From assembly GCF_030161255.1 (NCBI RefSeq), contig NZ_BSPX01000016.1, positions 1-64,000 of the forward strand: a stretch of 64,000 nucleotides of DNA, given 5' to 3'. This document shows, piece by piece, positions 45,069 to 55,241 of the stretch (positions within the stretch are counted from its first letter, which is position 1; each line of letters opens with the position of its first letter). Source of the DNA: Zoogloea oryzae. GTDB lineage: Bacteria; Pseudomonadota; Gammaproteobacteria; Burkholderiales; Rhodocyclaceae. The notes beneath the pieces are model-generated. The model searched no databases, was not told where the DNA came from, and saw nothing but the letters and a program-made list of their open reading frames with translations. Made by a program: the position numbers and the translations under genes.

Positions 45069-46865
45069 TCAAGCCGCCATCCACAACAGCAGATGCTCGA
45101 TGACCGGCCCCAGGGCCAGCGCAGGCACATAGTTGAGCAGCCCCACCAGCAACACGGTGCCGATCAGCAGGGTGACGAACAGCGGGCCGTGGGTCGGCAT
45201 GCTTCCGGCGCTCGCCGGTATCCGCTTCTTGGCCGCGAGGGAGCCAGCCATCGCCAGCACCGGCACGATCACGCCGAAGCGGCCGAACCACATCGCCACG
45301 GCCAGCAGCACGTTGTAAAAGGGCGTGTTGGCGGACAGGCCGGCAAAGGCGCTGCCGTTGTTGTTGGCGGCGGAAGTCAGGGCGTAGAGGATTTCCGAGA
45401 ACCCGTGGGCGCCGGGGTTCGCGATGCCGGCCCGGCCGGCTTCAGTCATCACGGCGACGGCGGTGCCGAGGAGGACCAGCAGCGGGGTGACGAGGATGGC
45501 GATGGAGCTCATCTTCATCTCGTAGGCCTCGATCTTCTTGCCCAGATATTCCGGGGTTCGGCCGATCATCAGGCCCGCAATGAAGACGGCCAGGATTGCA
45601 AACACCAGCATGCCGTAAAGGCCCGTGCCGACCCCGCCGAAGACCACCTCGCCGAGCTGCATGTTGGCCAGCGGAACCAGGCCGCCGAGGGGCGTGAAGG
45701 AGTCGTGCATGGCGTTGACCGCGCCACAGGATGCGGCGGTGGTGACGGTCGCGAAGAGTGCCGAATCCGCGATGCCGAAACGGGTCTCCTTGCCTTCCAT
45801 GTTGCCGCCCGGCTGCGAGGCGCTGACACCTTGATCCACGCCCAGCGCAGCAAGCCCGGGATTGCCCTGCTGCTCGAAGGTCATCGCGGACCACGCCATT
45901 GCCACGAACATCAGCGTCATCGCGGCAAGCACGGCCCATCCCTGGCGCTCGTCGCCCACCAGCCGCCCGAAGGTCACGCACAAGGCGGCCGGTATCAGGA
46001 ATATGGCCAACATCTCGATGAAATTGGCGAGCGGCGTCGGGTTTTCATACGGGTGGGCCGAGTTGGCGTTGAAGAAGCCACCGCCGTTGGTGCCGAGCAG
46101 CTTGATGGCTTCCTGGGAGGCCACCGGACCCATGGCCAGGGTCTGGGTATTCGTTTCGGCAGGTTCGGTGATTGGCGCGTCGTTGGCGTCTTTCAGCGGC
46201 AGCCCGGCCGCATCCAGCTTCGGCGCGTCGTAGTGGGTGACTTCCAGCGTCGCCACGTCGCGATAGGCGTCGAAGTTCTGGATCACGCCCTGGCCAACCA
46301 GGACGACCGCCATCACCACGGAAAGCGGCAGGAGCAGGTACAAGGTGGCGCGGGTCAGATCCACCCAGGCGTTGCCGATGGTGGCGGTGCTGTGCCGGGC
46401 GATGCCGCGGATCAAGGCGATCACCACGACGATGCCGGTCGCCGCGGAGAGGAAGTTCTGCACCGTCAGGCCGAGCATCTGGACCAGATAGCCCATGGTC
46501 GATTCGCCGCCGTAGCCTTGCCAGTTCGTGTTGGTCACAAAGCTGATGGCGGTGTTGAAGGCAGAGTCCGGCGTGACAGCCGCCATCTGCTGCGGATTGA
46601 GCGGCAACACGGCCTGCAGGCGCTGGAGCGCATACACGGCCAGGACGCCGAGTCCATTGAACAGGATGAGCGCCAACGCGTAGCGCAGCCCGTTCATTTC
46701 CTCGTCGGCCTTTACGCCGCACAGGCGATACAGGAAGTTCTCGACAGGGCGGCCTGAACGGAACCGCCCCTCCATCACGTGGGCAATGTACTGACCGAGA
46801 GGCCTGGCTGACAGCAGCAGTACGGCCAGGAAGGCGCCCAGAAGGAGCCAGGCATGGGAGGTCAT
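45069..46865 (-). CDS. kdpA: Potassium-transporting ATPase subunit KdpA
   Basis: 598 residues with about ten helices. The four pore loops that form the K+ filter are visible: V-T-N-T-N-W-Q-G-Y, G-T-N-G-G-G-F-F-N-A-N-S-A-H-P, S-C-G-A-V-N-A-M-H-D and N-N-N-G-S-A-F-A-G. The start ATG at 46865 overlaps the kdpF stop by 4 bases. Confidence 0.98.
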   Translation of the reverse strand: MTSHAWLLLGAFLAVLLLSARPLGQYIAHVMEGRFRSGRPVENFLYRLCGVKADEEMNGLRYALALILFNGLGVLAVYALQRLQAVLPLNPQQMAAVTPDSAFNTAISFVTNTNWQGYGGESTMGYLVQMLGLTVQNFLSAATGIVVVIALIRGIARHSTATIGNAWVDLTRATLYLLLPLSVVMAVVLVGQGVIQNFDAYRDVATLEVTHYDAPKLDAAGLPLKDANDAPITEPAETNTQTLAMGPVASQEAIKLLGTNGGGFFNANSAHPYENPTPLANFIEMLAIFLIPAALCVTFGRLVGDERQGWAVLAAMTLMFVAMAWSAMTFEQQGNPGLAALGVDQGVSASQPGGNMEGKETRFGIADSALFATVTTAASCGAVNAMHDSFTPLGGLVPLANMQLGEVVFGGVGTGLYGMLVFAILAVFIAGLMIGRTPEYLGKKIEAYEMKMSSIAILVTPLLVLLGTAVAVMTEAGRAGIANPGAHGFSEILYALTSAANNNGSAFAGLSANTPFYNVLLAVAMWFGRFGVIVPVLAMAGSLAAKKRIPASAGSMPTHGPLFVTLLIGTVLLVGLLNYVPALALGPVIEHLLLWMAA

Positions 46866-46954
46866 GAAAAGTCCTCCGGTTTGAGCAGCGCCGCGACGAG
46901 ATAGATCAGCAGCGCGACAGCGGCGATGGCGCCGAAAACATAGGGCCAGCTCAT
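46862..46954 (-). CDS. kdpF: Potassium-transporting ATPase subunit KdpF
   Basis: 30 residues, too short for usual ORF lists. One helix, with the family end Y-L-V-A-A-L-L-K-P-E-D-F, which is typical for KdpF. The TGA overlaps the ATG of kdpA (ATGA), and its own ATG overlaps the TGA of the ORF upstream in the same way. KdpF is a lipid-like stabiliser of the KdpABC complex. Confidence 0.92.
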   Translation of the reverse strand: MSWPYVFGAIAAVALLIYLVAALLKPEDFS

Positions 46955-47043
46955 TTGCGGCCCCCCAGGCGGTCGCAACCGACCGCGAAGCCAATCATCA
47001 ACGCCAGGAAGGCGCCGGTGAGGACGATGTAAACGAGATCCAT
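46951..47043 (-). CDS. 30-residue single-helix membrane peptide ahead of kdpF
   Basis: ATG at 47043 with a strong AAAGGGG site six bases upstream; the TGA overlaps the kdpF ATG. The 30 residues have one helix (about 3-23, V-Y-I-V-L-T-G-A-F-L-A-L-M) and a basic C-D-R-L-G-G-R-K tail. Similar small ORFs stand before kdpF in other betaproteobacteria and pseudomonads, in my memory annotated loosely as potassium-transporter proteins. Function unknown; a second small subunit or a leader peptide is possible. Confidence 0.7.
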   Translation of the reverse strand: MDLVYIVLTGAFLALMIGFAVGCDRLGGRK

Positions 47044-47127
47044 GATTTCCCCTTTCGGATCGGACTTTTCGGTACCTTCATGCTAGGGAAGGCGGTATCA
47101 AAAGATTCGAAAAAGGGGATGCGGCCG

Positions 47128-47144
47128 GATAAAGGACTTATAAA
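47128..47144 (-). promoter_or_regulatory. Candidate KdpE operator
   Basis: On the - strand TTTATA (47144-47139), a 5-bp spacer and TTTATC (47133-47128) follow each other about 85 bp before the first kdp start codon. E. coli KdpE binds TTTATA-N4-TTTACA, so the match is close in sequence and position. I could not place a confident -10/-35 pair for the promoter downstream of it. Confidence 0.45.
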
Positions 47145-47400
47145 AATGGGCGGCAGAGGCCGAAGATCGCGACGTGCTCGGCATGCCGGAGAGGCCATCG
47201 GCAACTCGGATCGAGCAGATCGTGCGATGTCGAGGCGAGTCGGGTGCGTTGGTTAGCGGCCCGGGGAGGGCTTGCTGCCGTCAAAAGGCGAGGGTAGGTG
47301 GGGCCGAAGCCGCAGGTCGCGGGGGGATTCATCCGTGGATGGACTCGTACGGCGGGTGTCCGGACTGGCCCCTGAAAAGGAGCGTTCCGGCCGCCGCACC
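47145..47400. other. Intergenic stretch between the kdp promoter and the secF terminator
   Basis: About 250 bases, GC-rich, without a credible ORF, RNA gene or repeat that I could recognise. It separates the start of the kdp operon from the end of the sec operon, both transcribed leftward. Confidence 0.5.
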
Positions 47401-47431
47401 AAAAAGAAAGGGCTGCCCTGGGGCAGCCCTT
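47401..47431 (-). terminator. Rho-independent terminator after secF
   Basis: A ten-bp perfect stem (47408-47417 with 47422-47431). Read on the - strand the stem is followed by TTTCTTTTT. It lies 21 bp after the secF stop and insulates the kdp promoter from sec read-through. Confidence 0.85.
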
Positions 47432-47452
47432 GATGCTGTGCAGTGCCGGGGA

Positions 47453-48385
47453 TCAGACCACGGCTTCCTGCTTTTCCTTCTTCACCTGCATGAACTGTTC
47501 GCGGCTCACGCCGAGCCACATGACCAGCGGGCTGGCGACGAGGACGGAGGAGTAGATGCCGAAGCAGATGCCGATGGTGAGGGCCAGCGAGAAGTAGTAG
47601 AGGGTCTCGCCGCCGAACAGCAGCATCGAGAGGACCATCATCTGGGTGCTGCCGTGGGTGATGATGGTGCGGCTGATGGTGCTGGTGATGGCGTGGTCGA
47701 GGACCTGCGGGGTGGTCAGGCCGCGCTTCTTCTTGAAGGTTTCGCGCACCCGGTCGAACACGACGACCGATTCGTTCACCGAGTAGCCGAGCACCGCGAG
47801 GGTGGCGGCGAGCACCGGCAGCGAGAACTCCCACTGGAACAGTGCGAAGAAGCCCAGGATGATGATGACGTCGTGAAGGTTGGCGATGATGGCCGAGACG
47901 GCGAAGCGCCATTCGAAGCGCATTGCCAGATAGAGCACGATGCCGCCGATCACCAGCAGCAGGGCCATGGCGCCGTCGGAGGCGAGCTCCTTGCCCACCT
48001 GCGGGCCGACGAATTCGACGCGGCGCAGCTCGGCCTTGGGGCCGTCGATGGCGGCGAGGCTGGCCATCACCTTCTCGCTGACCTTGGCGGTCTCGTCGCC
48101 GGAGCGGTTGGGCAGGCGGATCAGCACGTCGCGGGAACTGCCGAAGTTCTGCACCTGGGCGTCCTGGTAGCCTTCCTTGCCGAGGGCGTCGCGGAGCTTT
48201 TCGAGGGCCGGGGGCTCGGCGTAGCTGACTTCCATCAGGGTGCCGCCGGTGAACTCGACGCTGAAATGCAGGCCCTTGGTGGCCAGGAAGAACACCGCGA
48301 GCAGGAAGGTGATCAACGAGATGACGTTGAACACCAGCGCGTGCTTCATGAAGGGGATGTCTTTACGGATCTTGAAGAATTCCAT
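47453..48385 (-). CDS. secF: Protein translocase subunit SecF
   Basis: 310 residues, six helices. The N-terminal helix is followed by the periplasmic loop with D-F-T-G-G-type S-V-E-F-T-G-G-T-L-M, and the C-terminal part has the conserved D-R-V-R-E and the helix-5/6 region. SecDF uses the proton gradient to help preprotein exit from SecYEG. It is separated from secD by 133 bp that hold two REP-like palindromes; otherwise the order yajC-secD-secF is classic. Confidence 0.97.
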   Translation of the reverse strand: MEFFKIRKDIPFMKHALVFNVISLITFLLAVFFLATKGLHFSVEFTGGTLMEVSYAEPPALEKLRDALGKEGYQDAQVQNFGSSRDVLIRLPNRSGDETAKVSEKVMASLAAIDGPKAELRRVEFVGPQVGKELASDGAMALLLVIGGIVLYLAMRFEWRFAVSAIIANLHDVIIILGFFALFQWEFSLPVLAATLAVLGYSVNESVVVFDRVRETFKKKRGLTTPQVLDHAITSTISRTIITHGSTQMMVLSMLLFGGETLYYFSLALTIGICFGIYSSVLVASPLVMWLGVSREQFMQVKKEKQEAVV

Positions 48386-48433
48386 GGCGGTGATGCGCTC
48401 CGTGCTGGAGTTGATGTTGCTGAGGTTGCCGTT

Positions 48434-48457
48434 GTCGGGCTGAAGTCCGACCTACAG
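48434..48457 (-). repeat. REP-like palindrome with GTAG head (copy 1)
   Basis: On the - strand: CTGTAG followed by the near-perfect palindrome GTCGGACTTCAGCCCGAC. The GTAG head next to a GC-rich hairpin is the mark of REP elements. Located between secD and secF; head-to-head with copy 2. Confidence 0.75.
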
Positions 48458-48478
48458 GGTGCTGCGGGGGCGGGGATT

Positions 48479-48501
48479 TGTAGGTCGGGCTTCAGCCCGA
48501 C
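48479..48501 (+). repeat. REP-like palindrome with GTAG head (copy 2)
   Basis: TGTAG followed by GTCGGGCTTCAGCCCGAC, a perfect 8-bp stem with a TC loop. It is inverted relative to copy 1 and 21 bp from it. Confidence 0.75.
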
Positions 48502-48518
48502 GCCCCCGCCCGGGGGCA

Positions 48519-50378
48519 TCAGATGCCCGGTTTCCACACCTGGCCGATGGCGAGCTTTTCGAGCTTGCGCTTCTTGCCGTAGATCAGGTTGACCAGCCCG
48601 CGCGAGACGAGGATGGCGCTGAACATGGAGGTGAGGATGCCGAGGCAATGCACCACCGCAAAGCCGCGCACCGGGCCGGAGCCGAAGACCAGCAGGGCAA
48701 TGCCGGCGATCAGGGTGGTGACGTTGGAGTCGAGAATGGTGTCGAAGGCCCGGTCGTAGCCGGCGTGGATGGCGGCCTGGGGCGTGGAGCCGTTGCGCAG
48801 CTCTTCGCGGATGCGTTCGTTGATCAGCACGTTGGCGTCGATCGCCATGCCCAGGGTGAGCGCGATGGCCGCGATGCCGGGCAGGGTGAGCGTGGCCTGG
48901 AGCAGCGACAGCAGGGCGACCAGCAGCAGCAGGTTGGAGGCCAGCGCGAGCACCGACACAAGGCCGAACAGCATGTAGTAGGCGCACATGAAGATGGCGA
49001 TCGCCACGAAGCCCCACAGGGTGGAGTGGAAGCCCTTGGAGATGTTCTCGGCGCCAAGGCTCGGGCCGATGGTGCGCTCCTCGATGATCTCCATCGGGGC
49101 GGCCAGCGAGCCGGCGCGCAGCAGCAGGGCGGTGTCGGTGGCTTCCTCGGAGGTCATGCGGCCGGAGATCTGCACGCGGCCGCCGCCGATCTCGGAGCGG
49201 ATCACAGGGGCGGTGACGACTTCGCCCTTGCCCTTTTCGATGAGCAGGATGGCCATGCGCTTGTTGATGTTCTCGCGGGTGATGTCCTTGAAGATGCGGG
49301 CGCCGGCGGAATCCAGGGTGAGATGCACGGCGGCTTCGTGGGTCTGGCCGTCGAAGCCGGGCTGGGCGTCGGTGAGGCGCTCGCCGGTGAGGACGACCTG
49401 CTTCTTGACCAGCAGCGGGTTGCCGCCACGCTCGGTGTAGAGCTCGGTGCCCGGCGGCACGTTGCCTTGCAGCGCGGCTTCGAGGCCGCCCGGGGTGTCA
49501 TCCACCAGGCGGATTTCGAGGGTGGCGGTGCGGCCCAGGATGTCCTTGGCCTTGGCCACGTCCTGTACGCCGGGCAGCTGCACCACGATGCGGTCGAGGC
49601 CCTGCTGCTGGATCACCGGTTCGGCCACGCCGAGCTCGTTGATCCGGTTGTGCAGGGTGGAGATGTTCTGGCGGATGGCGAATTCCTGGATGGTCTTCTG
49701 GGCCAGGGGAGTGAGGCTGGCGGTGAGCTTGTAGTCGGCGCCGTCCTGGCCTTCGACCAGCTGCAGATCGTTGTTGGCGGCGGAGATCACGCTCCGGGCG
49801 CGGGCCTGGGTTTCGGTGTCGCGGAACTTGATGACGACGGCGGCGCCTTCACGGCCGATGCCGGCGTGGCGGACATTCTTGTCACGCAGCAGGGTGCGCA
49901 GGTCGCCGGCGGTGGCGTCGAGGCGCTTGGTGACGGCGCCCTTCATGTCCACCTGGAGCAGGAAGTGCACGCCGCCGCGCAGGTCGAGGCCCAGGTACAT
50001 GGGCAGCGCGTGGATCGAGGTGAGCCACTGGGGGCTGGCCGACAGCAGGTTGAGCGCGACCACGTAAGAAGGGTCGGCGGCATCCGGGTTGAAGGCCTTC
50101 TCGATGGCGTCCTTGGCCTTGAGCTGGGTGTCGGTGTCGCGGAAGCGCGCGCGCACGCTGGTGAGATCGGCGAACAGGCCGTCATGGGCGATGCCCGCGG
50201 CCTTGAGGCTCTCTTCGACGCGGGCCATGGTGGCGCTGGCGTCGAGCTTGAGGGTGGCCTTGCCGCTGGAGACCTGGACGGCGGGCACCTCTCCGTAGAA
50301 ATTCGGCAGGGTGTAGATCAGTCCCCACAGCAGGACGATGCCGATGAGGAGATTTTTCCAGAGAGGGTAGCGGTTCAT
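48519..50378 (-). CDS. secD: Protein translocase subunit SecD
   Basis: 619 residues with six helices. The N-terminal helix is followed by the large periplasmic P1 region; the D-L-R-G-G-V-H-F motif is at about residue 130 and the C-terminal membrane half has the G-M-A-I-D-A-N-V-L-I-N-E-R-I-R-E-E motif, including the proton-path Asp. It works with SecF. ATG at 50378 gives the expected N-terminus. Confidence 0.97.
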   Translation of the reverse strand: MNRYPLWKNLLIGIVLLWGLIYTLPNFYGEVPAVQVSSGKATLKLDASATMARVEESLKAAGIAHDGLFADLTSVRARFRDTDTQLKAKDAIEKAFNPDAADPSYVVALNLLSASPQWLTSIHALPMYLGLDLRGGVHFLLQVDMKGAVTKRLDATAGDLRTLLRDKNVRHAGIGREGAAVVIKFRDTETQARARSVISAANNDLQLVEGQDGADYKLTASLTPLAQKTIQEFAIRQNISTLHNRINELGVAEPVIQQQGLDRIVVQLPGVQDVAKAKDILGRTATLEIRLVDDTPGGLEAALQGNVPPGTELYTERGGNPLLVKKQVVLTGERLTDAQPGFDGQTHEAAVHLTLDSAGARIFKDITRENINKRMAILLIEKGKGEVVTAPVIRSEIGGGRVQISGRMTSEEATDTALLLRAGSLAAPMEIIEERTIGPSLGAENISKGFHSTLWGFVAIAIFMCAYYMLFGLVSVLALASNLLLLVALLSLLQATLTLPGIAAIALTLGMAIDANVLINERIREELRNGSTPQAAIHAGYDRAFDTILDSNVTTLIAGIALLVFGSGPVRGFAVVHCLGILTSMFSAILVSRGLVNLIYGKKRKLEKLAIGQVWKPGI

Positions 50379-50465
50379 GGTCTGGCGAAAAGGAGAGGAA
50401 ACAGGTGTTGCAGAGACGGTGCTGCGATGCGAAACGGCCGGAGCAGGGCCCCGGCCGGATGGCGA

Positions 50466-50798
50466 TCAGATCGACTTGAGGGTGCCCTTGGGGAGCACGG
50501 CGCCGATGGATTGCTTCTGGACGACGATCTGGGTGTTGGGGGCCACTTCGACGTGCACGTAGCCGTCGCTGATCTGGGTGACCTTGCCGACGATGCCACC
50601 CTGGGTGAGCACTTCGTCGTTCTTCTGCAGACCTTCGAGGAGGGCCTTGTGTTCCTTGGCGCGCTTCATCTGCGGGCGGATCATCAGGAACCACAGCACG
50701 ATGAACATGAGGATCATCGGCAGGAGGCCGGTGAACGTGGACATCGGGTCTTGCGCGGCGGCCGGGGCGGCCTGGGCAAAGGCGTTGGAAATCAGCAC
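50466..50798 (-). CDS. yajC: Preprotein translocase subunit YajC
   Basis: 110 residues. Single N-terminal helix (about 20-42) then R-P-Q-M-K-R-A-K-E-H and the soluble G-G-I-V-G-K-V motif. GTG at 50798 is chosen because GGAG stands 7-8 bases before it; the longer upstream frame is not conserved. YajC associates with SecDF, which follows it. Confidence 0.93.
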   Translation of the reverse strand: MLISNAFAQAAPAAAQDPMSTFTGLLPMILMFIVLWFLMIRPQMKRAKEHKALLEGLQKNDEVLTQGGIVGKVTQISDGYVHVEVAPNTQIVVQKQSIGAVLPKGTLKSI

Positions 50799-51021
50799 AT
50801 TGAACTCCGGTGAGGGATGCAAAGTTGCAGATTATATCAGGGGGGGGAGGGCCGGCGACCGGTTTGCGCCGACAGCCTCGGTCTGCCCTGTAGGTCGGAC
50901 TTCAGTCCGACAACCGTCGGCTGCTCGATCCGTGATGTCGGACTGAAGTCCGATCTGCAGGGTGATTGACGAACCAGATAAGGGGACGGGGGTTTCCTTC
51001 GCGCCTCCCCGGCGATGGACG
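50799..51021. other. Intergenic region upstream of yajC
   Basis: About 220 bp between yajC and the orphan gene's terminator. It holds the inverted REP pair and no credible ORF. A leader for the yajC-secD-secF operon must lie here; a GGGGGGGAG tract (about 50840) directly follows the AT-rich ATTATATCA upstream of yajC. No promoter could be fixed. Confidence 0.4.
50889..50960. repeat. REP pair in inverted orientation (REPIN-like)
   Basis: TGTAG plus GTCGGACTTCAGTCCGAC (50889-50911) and, 25 bp on, the inverted copy GTCGGACTGAAGTCCGAT plus CTGCAG (50937-50960; one base off CTAC). Heads point outward, as in REPIN units. They lie upstream of yajC. Confidence 0.75.
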
Positions 51022-51055
51022 AAAAAAAGCGGCGTCTGCCTTGCGACAGACGCCG
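51022..51055 (-). terminator. Rho-independent terminator of the 108-residue orphan gene
   Basis: A nine-bp perfect stem (51030-51038 with 51047-51055). On the - strand it is followed by a run of seven T. It lies about 70 bp after the stop of the 51.1-51.5 kb gene. Confidence 0.85.
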
Positions 51056-51128
51056 TCAAATCTCCACAAGGGAGAGGAGGGAGAAAAACACGGTTTGCTG
51101 GCCCCTTTCCGGGGCCTTGCAGGCAGCG

Positions 51129-51455
51129 TCAGGCGGCCTTGCGCAGTTGGGTGCAGAAGCGCTGCCAGTTGGCAGACATCGCGGCGATCATCTCTTCGGC
51201 GGCCAGGAGGGGCAGCAGGCCCATGCGGTGCTGGCTGCGCACGAAGGCTTCGACGTGCGGCGTACAGAGGGTGTTCTGTTCCTGCTTGAGCAGGTCGAGG
51301 AAGCGGGCTTCTGCCGCGCCCCAGAATTCGGAAGTGCCAACCCAGCCGGTGTCGGCGGTGGCTTCACGGACGGCCTTGCGCCACAGGGCTTCGGCGCGCT
51401 CGATGGACACGCCGGCCTTGCGGGCGTGCCAGGGAAGATTTTTCGGTGCTTTCAT
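51129..51455 (-). CDS. Small helical protein of unknown function
   Basis: 108 residues, all predicted helix, no signal peptide, no membrane segment. The start M-K-A-P-K-N-L-P-W-H-A-R-K-A-G and the end S-A-N-W-Q-R-F-C-T-Q-L-R-K-A-A are basic and the middle is Ala/Glu-rich. ATG at 51455 has AGGAGT eight bases upstream. It has its own terminator and a wide AT-rich upstream region, so it seems to be a separately and perhaps strongly expressed gene. Phasin-like proteins have a similar look, but I see no firm match. Confidence 0.6.
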   Translation of the reverse strand: MKAPKNLPWHARKAGVSIERAEALWRKAVREATADTGWVGTSEFWGAAEARFLDLLKQEQNTLCTPHVEAFVRSQHRMGLLPLLAAEEMIAAMSANWQRFCTQLRKAA

Positions 51456-51787
51456 GGCTGTTACTCCTGTTTTGCTGCGCCGGTTTGGTGTCGTGGCGCA
51501 GTCTTTTGGCTCTCTGTTGCGTTGCAGTATTTTACGATCAGTATAAAGCCATTGCGAAACAAAGGTTTTTGACTTCTGTTTCGAATTGTTTGCTGCACTG
51601 CACAACTTCATTCTAGGCAAGCCACCCACTCACTGCAAGTGCCGCTCGTCGGCGATGAATGAATTGCGTCACGGTGATTTGCGTTTTTGCAACATCACCG
51701 TTGCCCGTTTTGCGGCGGCGTCCTGCAGGGGCCGGGGCGGTAGAATGGCGCGCTTCGCAGTCGAACTCACGAACCCTTTCCCTCGCC
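51456..51787. other. Divergent promoter region between the orphan gene and uvrD
   Basis: 332 bp without a credible gene. The segment 51520-51610 is the most AT-rich part and on the - strand holds TATACT and TAAAAT, possible -10 boxes for the orphan gene. On the + strand TAGAAT at 51741-51746 is the likely uvrD -10. Confidence 0.5.
51741..51746 (+). promoter_or_regulatory. uvrD: Candidate -10 box (TAGAAT) of uvrD
   Basis: Same box and following G as before glnB and gltX, 41 bp before ATG at 51788. No good -35 is visible. Confidence 0.4.
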
Positions 51788-54013
<2,226 letters not shown>

Positions 54014-54076
54014 GTCGCCCGTCGAGCAGAGGCAGCCGGGCGCTGCCGCGAACGATTCTACGGGGCTGGCGATCCC

Positions 54077-54529
54077 TCAGCGGCCGTAGCCGGCCAGGGG
54101 TGTGACGCCGTTGATCTTCACGCCGGCGCCCAGGCCCTTCTGGCGGAACCAGCCCTGGTTCATCTCCAGCGCAAAGCGTGCCGGCTTCGCGGCGCAGTGG
54201 TTGTCCTCGGTCTGGGGCTTCATGTCTTCGACGTTCACGATGCGCCCTTCGTCGTCGAGAAAGGCCACGGACAGCGGCAGCAGGGTGTTCTTCATCCACA
54301 TGCAGTGGCGCTGGGGTTCGGTGAACACGAACAGCATCCCGCGGTTGGCCGGCATGGCCTTGCGCTGCATCAGGCCGCGCTGGCGGTGCTCGTCGTTGGC
54401 GGCCACTTCGGCCTCGATGCGGAACATGCCGATGGTGAGTTCGGTCACCGGCATCTGGGTTTCGGCCGCAGCCGGAAGGGCGACCAGGGCGGCCAGCAGG
54501 GCCGCGCAGCGAAGCGGAAGCGCAGTCAT
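54077..54529 (-). CDS. DUF192 secreted protein
   Basis: 150 residues with a signal peptide of about 22 residues (ending A-A-A-E). The DUF192 core is clear: R-Q-R-G-L-M-Q-R, G-M-L-F-V-F, M-W-M-K-N-T-L-L-P-L and the terminal A-x-x-A-L-E-M. Function of the family is unknown. It is 11 bp from the pseudouridine synthase gene and ends convergent with uvrD. Confidence 0.92.
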   Translation of the reverse strand: MTALPLRCAALLAALVALPAAAETQMPVTELTIGMFRIEAEVAANDEHRQRGLMQRKAMPANRGMLFVFTEPQRHCMWMKNTLLPLSVAFLDDEGRIVNVEDMKPQTEDNHCAAKPARFALEMNQGWFRQKGLGAGVKINGVTPLAGYGR

Positions 54530-54540
54530 CGGAAGTTCAT

Positions 54541-55188
54541 TCAGACAGGTTTGCGGGGACGGGCAACCTTAGCACGTCCGGTTGCGGGCTGTCGTCGCCC
54601 GGAGGAGCCGGAGGGCGGCGCGGGCGGGCGGCGGGGCGTCTGCAGGGCTGGCGGCGGCGTGGTCGCCTGCCAGCTGCCGGGCTCGATGCCGTCGAGGGTC
54701 CAGTCGCCGATGCGCACGCGGATCAGGCGCAGGGTGGGGAAACCGACCTTGGCGGTCATCCGCCGGACCTGCCGGTTCTTGCCCTCGCGCAGGACGATCT
54801 CGATCCAGCTCACCGGAATCGCCTTGCGTTCGCGGATCGGCGGGTTGCGCGGCCACAGCCAGGCAGGCTCGTCGGCGAGGCGCGCCTCGCAGGGTCTGGT
54901 GACGAAATCGCCCAGATCGACACCGGCGCGCAGCCGCGCCAGGGCGGCCTCGTCGGGGATGCCTTCGACCTGCACGAGGTAGGTCTTGGGCAGCTTGTGG
55001 CGGGGATCGGCGATGCGCTGCTGGAGGGCGCCGTCGTCGGTCAGTACCAGCAAGCCCTCGCTGTCGGCGTCCAGCCGGCCGGCGGCATACACGCCGGGCA
55101 GGTCGATGTGATCCGCCAGGGTGGCCTTGCCCGGTTCGCCGGTGAACTGGCACAGCACCCCGTAGGGCTTGTTGAAGAGGATGAGCAT
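54541..55188 (-). CDS. rluE: Pseudouridine synthase, RluE/RsuA family
   Basis: 215 residues. L-F-N-K-P-Y-G-V-L-C-Q-F at the start and the catalytic motif A-G-R-L-D-A-D-S-E-G-L-L (Asp near 40) are those of the RsuA/RluE group; the later R-E-G-K-N-R-Q-V-R-R-M is also conserved. There is no S4 domain, as in RluE, which modifies 23S rRNA U2457. A basic, Pro-rich C-terminal tail of about 40 residues is extra. ATG at 55188 starts the conserved part. Confidence 0.88.
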   Translation of the reverse strand: MLILFNKPYGVLCQFTGEPGKATLADHIDLPGVYAAGRLDADSEGLLVLTDDGALQQRIADPRHKLPKTYLVQVEGIPDEAALARLRAGVDLGDFVTRPCEARLADEPAWLWPRNPPIRERKAIPVSWIEIVLREGKNRQVRRMTAKVGFPTLRLIRVRIGDWTLDGIEPGSWQATTPPPALQTPRRPPAPPSGSSGRRQPATGRAKVARPRKPV

Positions 55189-55241
55189 GGGGAAAGACGC
55201 TGCCCGGAGCGGACGCTCCGGGCGGGGGAGGGCGTGATGCG

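Noticed and set aside
47154..48592. 472-codon + strand open frame across the kdp-secF gap.
   Set aside because: Mostly antisense to secF; no motifs, and the gap part has a terminator inside it.
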